A stretch of 64,000 nt of DNA from JBBSJZ01 sp041751935 (GTDB lineage: Bacteria; Planctomycetota; Planctomycetia; Pirellulales; Pirellulaceae): positions 1 to 64,000 of the forward strand of contig JBGSIA010000214.1 in NCBI GenBank assembly GCA_041751935.1, written 5' to 3'. Within the stretch, counting starts at the first letter, position 1. Each line of letters begins with the position of its first letter. The position numbers and the translations under genes were made by a program. Below are positions 57,394 through 64,000 of the stretch, piece after piece. Under the pieces are notes generated by a model. That model saw only the letters and a program-made list of their open reading frames with translations. It had not been told where the DNA came from and searched no databases.

Positions 57394-58019
57394 GATGAGG
57401 TTCCAAATGCGAAAATAACAAATCCGTTTAGCCCGCCCGTGAGGGAGAAGCTGGCACCACTCAAAATAAGCGGTGGTTCGGGAACTGTAAGGAGGTGGTA
57501 TGACTGGAATACAACAAAACGTACCCAAATGCTGAGGGAACTTGCCTCAGTCAAACGAGTCTAAAAATAAACAGGCAATGACATCATGTCTCCGATTCTC
57601 TTCAGCCGATTAACACAGAACAATCGTTGCTGTGTCATATCTGCTGGTTATAACGGAACCGGACGGCTTCCGAGGAAAAGTGAAACGTGAAAAGCACGCG
57701 ATCCAGACAGCGGAAAACCACCACAATACACCACCAATTAGGTGGGTGGTCGTGAGGTGATCTTCGGCGCCGGTCCGCGCTCCCAGCTTCGCTCTTAAAC
57801 GATCAATCGTGGACAAAATACCCACGCGTTTCGATCGCGATAATTGCTTTTTCTACAGGTTCAAGTTTCCGCTAACGGGTATCAACTCGTTTCTAAATCC
57901 CCAGGTGAAGCCTGAGGACGCACACCGTCCCGAAGGCACCGCCGTTTCGAATGCTTTCGCTGGCGGAACCTTCAAAGACCCTCTTGTTCCCAAAACAAGT
58001 TCGGGAACTCGTTGTTATC
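57394..58019. other. Intergenic region between the two giant genes
   Basis: These 626 bp must hold the promoter of the 11,391-residue gene and the end of the second giant transcript. Stem-loops seen: CTGAGG/CCTCAG (57532-57550), ACACAG/CTGTGT (57613-57635) and CCACC/GGTGG (57731-57745). No clear -35/-10 pair was recognised. A frame of 71 codons (57610-57825, minus) and one of 83 codons (57809-58060, plus) show no support. Confidence 0.5.
57983..58008 (-). terminator. Weak hairpin after the second giant gene
   Basis: GTTCCC at 57986-57991 and GGGAAC at 58003-58008 can pair, 11 bases downstream of the stop of the gene read on the minus strand; CTTGTT/AACAAG is a competing pairing. There is no T-run after it. 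It may act as a terminator, but support is weak. Confidence 0.3.
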
Positions 58020-61000
58020 TCAATCCGCGAACAGCCTCAGCACCTCGTCCACTGCACTGACGTCGTCGGACTTCTTGCTTTCGCTTTCTGTCCCGCTTGA
58101 GCCAGATTGACGTGCAATGGCCAGCGCCGTGAGTGCGTCATCCGAAACCAGTGAACCAGGGGAATCTTCTTCCCACAGAGTCTGAGCCACTGGGTCGACG
58201 ACACGCGAACTGGTCTCGAGGCGTGAAGCGGTCAGCGAGCTACTCGGAATAGCTTGCTGAGCCAGCGACTCGCCTTCACTGTCAGCACTTTGTCCACCTT
58301 GGCCAAGGGCATCGCGCTCGTTCAGGATGCGAAGCACTTCCAATGCGTCGCCAGCGGTGATTATGCCGTTACCATCGACGTCGTAGTACAAGGGACCGCG
58401 ATCGGTCGGTAGTACCGGAACAATTCCCGTCGTGTTGCCTTCGCTTTGTGCGATGTTCAAACGGTTAATGATCGCTAGCGAATCGGCCGCGGTAATACTG
58501 CCGTCGTCGTTGACGTCTTGAATACGATCGACCGCCGGATTCTGCAAGCGGCTGGAAACGACCTGCAGACGAACCGTCGCCGGTTGGCTGCGGCGTCCAT
58601 CCGTATCCGCAATGGTGTACGTGAACGAGTCCAGACCTGAGAAGCCCAAGCCGGGGATATAACGCACTGTGCCATTAGCAAGCGGCACAGCATCTCCACG
58701 AGTTGGCGCCGAAACGATTTGGATGCTCGACAAGTCCAAGTTACCACTGGGGTTACTTGGCGTTACAGTATCGGGATCGATATCGTTCGCAGCGACGTTG
58801 ATAATCACTGCCTCATCACGGAACGTACCTCCGGTGTCTGTATTGGCAATTGGTGCCGCATTGGCACTGATTGTGACCGTCGCCTCAGGGCTTTGTTGCC
58901 CCAAGTCATCGGCGACGCTGTAGCGGAACAAATCCTCGCCGGTAAACGGTTGCCCATTGCCAGTTGGGAATGGAGTGTACGTTAACGTCCCATCAGGACT
59001 GATCGACAGCGAGCCGAACGACGGTTGAAGAGTGATCGTCAACGACGTCGGATCAATCGTTCCATCAATGTCGGAATCGTTGAGCAGCGGACGAATGATC
59101 GTCGGGCCGCTCGGGTTGAGTGACGGATCATCGGGAACCAGTCGCGGTGCGTCATTGATTCCGTCCACTCTCAGACTGACCGTTACCGCAGCGCTTTCGA
59201 GTCCACCGATGTCACGTACGCGATACGAGAAGGAATCCGTCAGCGTTTCCCCAGGAGCCAGCGATTGAATCGTGTCCGAGAGTGTCGGATCATAAGTGAT
59301 CTGGCCAGTGACGGAGTCGAAACGAACTCGTGCACCGGAGACCGAGAATTGATCCGGCGGCATCACCACACTAAGCACCTCACCGCTACCGGCGATCAAG
59401 TCCGGATCGGTATCATTGGCCAGCAATTGCGCCGAACTGATTGTCAGCACGCGATCTTCATCGGTGTTAACGGTATCTGTTACAGCCAGCGGAGCGTCAT
59501 TGACCGGAGTAATCACGATTTGCAGGGTCACGTCTGCGCTGACAGCACCGGCGGAATCAATGGCCCGCACGGTTACGTTTGCCGTTCCATTGGCATTCGC
59601 TGCTGGCGTGAACTGCAAAATTCCAGCCGAATCGATTGTCGGCGCGTTTTGGAACAAGCCCGTGGAAGCCGAATCAGGCACCACCTCGAAGGAAACCGAT
59701 TGCAGTGCGGTTTGCTCATCCGCGGGACCTGGGGACACACTGGTTGCCCAGTTTTCGCGATACGCACCGCTGTCTTCCAGAACAGTTATGGTCGGTCCAG
59801 CGACGAAGCTCGGTGGATCGTTGATTGGGTTGACGCGAATCGAGAACGTTTGCGTCGGGCTGGCGTTTGCGTTGCCTTGGCCCGTCGATCCGCTGTCCAC
59901 GAGTCGGACGGTATAGACGACCACGCCATTTGCATCGGCCGCCGGAGTGAAGTTCAGCGTTGCCGAGCTGCCGGAAATTGTCGCCGAAGGACTGGAGGTG
60001 AGCAAGTTAGCTGGACCGGAGACATAGGTAAACTCAAAATTCAGCGTCTGTGCTGGGTTCCCGCCCGTGACACCGTTGATCTCGTCATCAGCACCAAGCG
60101 GTCCTGCTTGCACGTTGCTTGCCCATGACGTAATGCTTACTGGACCAGCGTCCTCGTCAGCTACGACGTTCGAACCTCCGCCAAACAGTGGCGCATCATT
60201 TACCGGAGTGATGTCAAAGTTGACGGTGGAGAACGATCGCTGCGGGTCCAGCCGTGTGGTACCGTCCAAATCGATTGTCGAGCCATTGTCAACAACAGCA
60301 TAAGTGAACGAATCGGCTCCGACGAAGTTAGCTCGCGGACGATAGCGTACTGCGATGATCTGGCCAGCTTGATTCGTAATCGGAGTCAGCGTTCCACCGT
60401 TGATCGTTGACGCGACCAAGGGTGTATCCAGCGATAACGTTTGGTTGCCGCCGACACTGGGAGCGATGTTCGCAGCCTCGTTGGCCGGTCCTACGTTGAA
60501 CAGATCCAGCAGGCCGCGATTTTGTGCCGTGCCATTGACCGGAATATCGATCGATGTGTCTTCGGCCAGTGTGAACGCCAGATCCGCACCTGGGGCACCG
60601 GGGACGCGTGACGGACGATCATTTACCGGCAGTACGCTGATCGTGATCTCGATCGGCTCACTAGAAATATCGTCACCGCGAGTGGTATTGCCGGCCGGAT
60701 CGTCATCGTTTAGCACCACGTTGAAGCGGAAATTGCCGAAAACATCCGGTGCTGCTCGGAATCTCAACGAGCCGTCCGGAGAAATCGTCGGATACTCCGT
60801 GAAGAACAGTGCCGCTTGGCTTTGCGGGAATGTTAGTGACGTCACCGTAAAGTTGACTTCTTGGCCGGTGGTCACGTCGACTTCGTCAAATGCCGATAGC
60901 GGAGGTCCAGCGAAGATATTGGTTGCAAAGTTCTGTTGGAACAATGCTGCGCCGTCTTCGGGAACGGTAACCGTTCGCGTCGGGATATTGAACTGCGGCG

Positions 61001-64000
61001 TGTCATTGACCGGATTCAAGATCAACACGACTTGATTGGTCGCCCGCTTCGCATCGTCCACTGGCACGCCGTTGGCATTTAAATAGCCTTCGGGGTTGGC
61101 AGGGACGGCACCGTTCTGATCCAAGATCTCGTAGGTGAACGTATCGAACGCCGCGATGTTGGAATTGAGGTCCACCGGTGGCGTATAGTTGTACCCGATG
61201 ATCGTTGTCGAACCCGTCGCGGTAACCGGCGTCAACGTGCCTTGAGCACCCGTCGTCGATGGGATCAGCGACAACTGGATCGACTGAGGTCCACCTTCGT
61301 GAGTCACCGTTTCGTTTGCCGGTCCAGCCAAGAATGGGTCGAGCAATCCGATTCGCGAGAAACTCAGGCCACTGTTGGCTTGACGTAGCGGAATAAAGAA
61401 TGGCCCACCGTCTTCCTTGAACGTGTAAATCAACGTTCCTGCCGCAAAACTCGGATTACCCACGTTAGCGACAAGATACGAATTATCTGGGCCAGCACTG
61501 CTGGTCTGACCCAATCGTGTTGGATCGGCTTGCGGTGGATCGTTCACCGGACGCACGTTGACTGTCACCAGGGTAGTTACTAGGCCACTGCCAGCCGGCA
61601 AGCCATTGTCCGAAACCGTAATCGCATAGATCGCAGTACCGTATGCGTTGAGCGCCGGGAACACCGTCAAGTCGCCAGTGGCACTGATTGTAGCCGGAGC
61701 CGTCATCAATCCGCTGGGGATCGTCGACGCCACAACATTGATGCCAAGGATTACCGTTTGGCTGGCCGGTACAGGCGGCGTGGCGTTGGGATCGCCGACT
61801 TCATCCGTCGCCGTCAGCGGCCCGGCTGTCACGTTCGTGATCACTCCTGGAATTGTTACTGAGCGACCTGAATTCGCTGCACCTTCATCTTCGAGGATGT
61901 TGTTCGTGCTAATGACAGTGAACTGTGGCGGATCATTCACACCCGTTACGGTGATCGACACTGTTCCCAAGTTTGCTCCGGCAAGTGATGCAGCACTTGC
62001 TGTTGGCTGGGTACCGATTCGATACGTGAACGTATCGACGCCATTGAAGTCGGCGTTCGGTGTGTAAGTAAAGTGACCCGTGGTCTCATCGATCACAACG
62101 TTTCCACTGGCCGGTTGCTGGGCAACGAAGACCTTCTGGGTGATCAACTGGGAACTCAATCCCGTGTCGTTAAGAATCAACGAGCGAGGTGGCGAAAGGA
62201 TACTGGAATTCAACACCGTGTCTTCGGTGGTGGTGTAGGAATCGTTGACTGGCACCGGAGGATCGATACCGCGAATTGTGATTTGGTAATCTTCGACTTC
62301 GCCACCAATCGCCACACCCCTTGGTCCCAGGTTACCGCTTTCGCTCAGACGCAAACGAATCCAAGTATCTCCATCGATTGCATTGGTGGGCGAGAAGATC
62401 GTCAGCGTATTGATACCGTCAGTGACGCCAGCGTTTGCCACGGCCCGTTCACCTGGATCGGCAAAGTCACCGTCACGGTTGAAGTCAACAAAGACGTCCA
62501 GCAATCCTGTTCCAGAGACAGCAACTTGGAAGTTCGTACCTGCTGGATCTTTGGGATTGATAAAGCCGACCACGTCACCTTCGGAGAGCGGGGTCGGTGC
62601 ACCGAATCGCGAGAACACTCGCAGGGCGCCGCCGGATGCGGGGGTAAATGTTCCGATCGACACGCCGTCTTCATCATCTACAGCGAGCAATTCGATCGTC
62701 GTTGGTGTGGCAGGATCGACTGTGTACAGGACGCCGCCTACCGCCGTTGTTGCAAAATCAGCACGAATTGCGGTCAGCAACTTTTGGGCAATCGACTCTA
62801 GAGCTTCACCGGGAGCGAACACCACACCGACGCGTCCGGTCGATGGATTCTCCGTCGCCAGCACGAATTGGAACTGGGTTGTACGTGAACCGACCGAGAC
62901 ACTGACAAAGTTACCGCTCGTGGGAACGGCAACGACCGTTGCCTTGGGATTGGCTGGGACCGACAAATCGGTGTTGATCGCCGAAGACGATGAACTGATC
63001 GTGACTCCGACAGCGACATCATCCGCATTGGGTGGAACGACGGCGTTGTCTTCGCCATCGATGAACTGGCCCAATCGCAATGTCGAGCCACCAACTAATG
63101 CGTGGCGAGCGCCATCTGCGGCCAGCAATGTTCCGTAGCTGTTGGGAGCATCGCCGTAGTCAAAGCGAACTTCTGGCATGATGATCGTGAACCGCGTCTC
63201 GTCATCATCGCGATTGGAGTCAACGGCGTTTCCGGCCAAATCCGAAATCGCGGGCACATCTTGTCCGACACTCGTTACCGTACCGGCAGCATTCGTCAGC
63301 GTGATACCCGCATTCGGGTCCACGCCAGTAAACAGAAGCGTGCCACCGCCAGGCGAGAACGGCTGGACAGCTAGTGGCGACGTGTTCAATGCGGATACAA
63401 ACGCAGTTGCGGCCGACTGTGGCGTGAACGCAGATGTCGGAATGTACGGAACTGGAATTGCCCCGCCCGACACACCGTCATAAACCAGGGGTGCTGGTGT
63501 AGCGCCCGTGCTCGCGACACTTGCCAGAACTTGCACCGGAGCCGTTGCGTCACGCTCGTTAAGCAATATGGTCGCGCCCACAGCTGTTGGCGCCAAAGTA
63601 ACAATGCCCGCATCAATGGTCGCGGCAATCTTCTGCGCAATGATGTCTTCGGGATCCGTGGGGCCGAGCACGATCAAGCGGTTGGACGTCACAGGCAACG
63701 GCGTTACGGAAGTGAACTGGAACGTTTCCACTTCACTACCATTGCGCACTGTGAACGTGGTTGCTTCCAAGTCGCTTGGCAACGTTCCCATCGGAATGGT
63801 AATAGTCAATTTGCCCGTGACTCCGGCAGTTCCGTCAACGATCAAGTTGTTAGCCAGCCCTAGGATCGTTAACGAATCCGCCGGGGCACCGCCCAACAAC
63901 ACTCTTCCATCGGCAATCTCACGAGCACCGATCAATCCCAAAGGAGAGGCTACGACGGCTGCGGCGATCTTTGCCGCAATCTCGTCCACCGAGTCCATAC
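58020..64000 (-). CDS. Second giant secreted protein, 5' end outside the window
   Basis: The visible 1992 residues are the C-terminal part of another giant protein; the frame is open to the window edge. It opens with family B-like segments, then an FDYGDAPNSYG...GARH...GGEVEDYQITI GEVED region (about 63175-62275), cadherin/tandem-95 units with PVNDPP/PVNDAP starts, two dockerin-like EF-hand loops (DVNDDGSITAADSLAII and DVDGNGIITAGDALEVL, about 58315-58535), and a tail rich in Ser/Glu ending AVDEVLRLFAD. The order matches the last 4,700 residues of the neighbouring giant protein, minus the long-period repeat expansion. It is therefore a tandem paralogue. Its N-terminus (LEPR-XLL, protease, beta-helix) cannot be seen. 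A surface or extracellular location is inferred from the same grounds. Confidence 0.9.
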   Translation of the reverse strand, partial: MDSVDEIAAKIAAAVVASPLGLIGAREIADGRVLLGGAPADSLTILGLANNLIVDGTAGVTGKLTITIPMGTLPSDLEATTFTVRNGSEVETFQFTSVTPLPVTSNRLIVLGPTDPEDIIAQKIAATIDAGIVTLAPTAVGATILLNERDATAPVQVLASVASTGATPAPLVYDGVSGGAIPVPYIPTSAFTPQSAATAFVSALNTSPLAVQPFSPGGGTLLFTGVDPNAGITLTNAAGTVTSVGQDVPAISDLAGNAVDSNRDDDETRFTIIMPEVRFDYGDAPNSYGTLLAADGARHALVGGSTLRLGQFIDGEDNAVVPPNADDVAVGVTISSSSSAINTDLSVPANPKATVVAVPTSGNFVSVSVGSRTTQFQFVLATENPSTGRVGVVFAPGEALESIAQKLLTAIRADFATTAVGGVLYTVDPATPTTIELLAVDDEDGVSIGTFTPASGGALRVFSRFGAPTPLSEGDVVGFINPKDPAGTNFQVAVSGTGLLDVFVDFNRDGDFADPGERAVANAGVTDGINTLTIFSPTNAIDGDTWIRLRLSESGNLGPRGVAIGGEVEDYQITIRGIDPPVPVNDSYTTTEDTVLNSSILSPPRSLILNDTGLSSQLITQKVFVAQQPASGNVVIDETTGHFTYTPNADFNGVDTFTYRIGTQPTASAASLAGANLGTVSITVTGVNDPPQFTVISTNNILEDEGAANSGRSVTIPGVITNVTAGPLTATDEVGDPNATPPVPASQTVILGINVVASTIPSGLMTAPATISATGDLTVFPALNAYGTAIYAITVSDNGLPAGSGLVTTLVTVNVRPVNDPPQADPTRLGQTSSAGPDNSYLVANVGNPSFAAGTLIYTFKEDGGPFFIPLRQANSGLSFSRIGLLDPFLAGPANETVTHEGGPQSIQLSLIPSTTGAQGTLTPVTATGSTTIIGYNYTPPVDLNSNIAAFDTFTYEILDQNGAVPANPEGYLNANGVPVDDAKRATNQVVLILNPVNDTPQFNIPTRTVTVPEDGAALFQQNFATNIFAGPPLSAFDEVDVTTGQEVNFTVTSLTFPQSQAALFFTEYPTISPDGSLRFRAAPDVFGNFRFNVVLNDDDPAGNTTRGDDISSEPIEITISVLPVNDRPSRVPGAPGADLAFTLAEDTSIDIPVNGTAQNRGLLDLFNVGPANEAANIAPSVGGNQTLSLDTPLVASTINGGTLTPITNQAGQIIAVRYRPRANFVGADSFTYAVVDNGSTIDLDGTTRLDPQRSFSTVNFDITPVNDAPLFGGGSNVVADEDAGPVSITSWASNVQAGPLGADDEINGVTGGNPAQTLNFEFTYVSGPANLLTSSPSATISGSSATLNFTPAADANGVVVYTVRLVDSGSTGQGNANASPTQTFSIRVNPINDPPSFVAGPTITVLEDSGAYRENWATSVSPGPADEQTALQSVSFEVVPDSASTGLFQNAPTIDSAGILQFTPAANANGTANVTVRAIDSAGAVSADVTLQIVITPVNDAPLAVTDTVNTDEDRVLTISSAQLLANDTDPDLIAGSGEVLSVVMPPDQFSVSGARVRFDSVTGQITYDPTLSDTIQSLAPGETLTDSFSYRVRDIGGLESAAVTVSLRVDGINDAPRLVPDDPSLNPSGPTIIRPLLNDSDIDGTIDPTSLTITLQPSFGSLSISPDGTLTYTPFPTGNGQPFTGEDLFRYSVADDLGQQSPEATVTISANAAPIANTDTGGTFRDEAVIINVAANDIDPDTVTPSNPSGNLDLSSIQIVSAPTRGDAVPLANGTVRYIPGLGFSGLDSFTYTIADTDGRRSQPATVRLQVVSSRLQNPAVDRIQDVNDDGSITAADSLAIINRLNIAQSEGNTTGIVPVLPTDRGPLYYDVDGNGIITAGDALEVLRILNERDALGQGGQSADSEGESLAQQAIPSSSLTASRLETSSRVVDPVAQTLWEEDSPGSLVSDDALTALAIARQSGSSGTESESKKSDDVSAVDEVLRLFAD
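58315..58535 (-). other. Dockerin-like domain of the second giant protein
   Basis: The loops DVNDDGSITAADSLAII and DVDGNGIITAGDALEVL, with helices ending INRLN and LRILNE, correspond one to one with the dockerin of the neighbouring giant protein, including the INRLNIA stretch. Asp/Asn at the calcium-binding positions are kept in both loops. Confidence 0.85.

Noticed and set aside
57502..57535. Tiny 11-codon plus frame after AAGGAGGTGG
   Set aside because: The ribosome-binding-like site is strong, but the frame is very short, has no known leader-peptide features and points away from the giant gene.
57610..57825. 71-codon minus frame with a possible membrane segment
   Set aside because: It has no ribosome-binding site and no recognisable family, and a GTG start in an intergenic stretch full of stem-loops; a chance frame is more likely.
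62383..63138. 251-codon frame on the plus strand
   Set aside because: It is antisense to the second giant gene, with low-complexity Ser/Thr/Ala content that follows from the coding strand.

Overview
The window looks like a piece of a planctomycete chromosome, most likely from the Pirellulales (Rhodopirellula and relatives). This rests on family content: DUF1559, DUF1552 and DUF1592 proteins, a PVC-type dehydrogenase/CxxCH haem protein, a sulfatase, and giant secreted proteins with an LEPR-XLL-like N-terminus and a dockerin-like C-terminus. Base composition looks moderate and even, with no obvious foreign island. The assignment is inferred from gene families, not from a search.

Positions 1-2749 (+ strand) hold a 5'-truncated DUF1559 gene, a small lipoprotein with a TTG start, and a PQQ-type propeller protein whose signal peptide lies in other reading frames. 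Positions 2922-6838 (- strand) are a translationally coupled DUF1552 / DUF1592 pair. After 771 bp without a convincing gene, 7610-14388 (+) carries a 1733-residue fusion (ThuA, discoidin-like, SGNH esterase-like, PVC dehydrogenase propeller, azurin-like cupredoxin, cytochrome c) and a sulfatase. Together these suggest an exported apparatus for handling sulfated or acylated polysaccharides.

Positions 14559-23034 are housekeeping or of unknown function: tRNA-Arg(CCG) with an intrinsic terminator, a conserved small protein, a Nudix hydrolase downstream of a LarA/DUF2088-like protein, a lipoprotein, an NAD-dependent sugar epimerase, a small CxxC...CxxC protein, a RecQ-type helicase, hisH, and a protein of unknown function coupled to hisH.

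The right-hand 64% is dominated by two giant genes in tandem on the - strand. The first (23218-57393) encodes 11,391 residues: LEPR-XLL-like signal, metzincin-like protease, PPC-like domains, beta-helix, three internal repeat families, a GEVED region, cadherin/tandem-95 repeats, dockerin-like EF-hands and an acidic tail. The second (58020 to beyond the window) shows 1992 residues that are domain-for-domain colinear with the C-terminal part of the first. The pair looks like an ancient tandem duplication of a megadalton cell-surface or secreted protein, and is the most notable content here.
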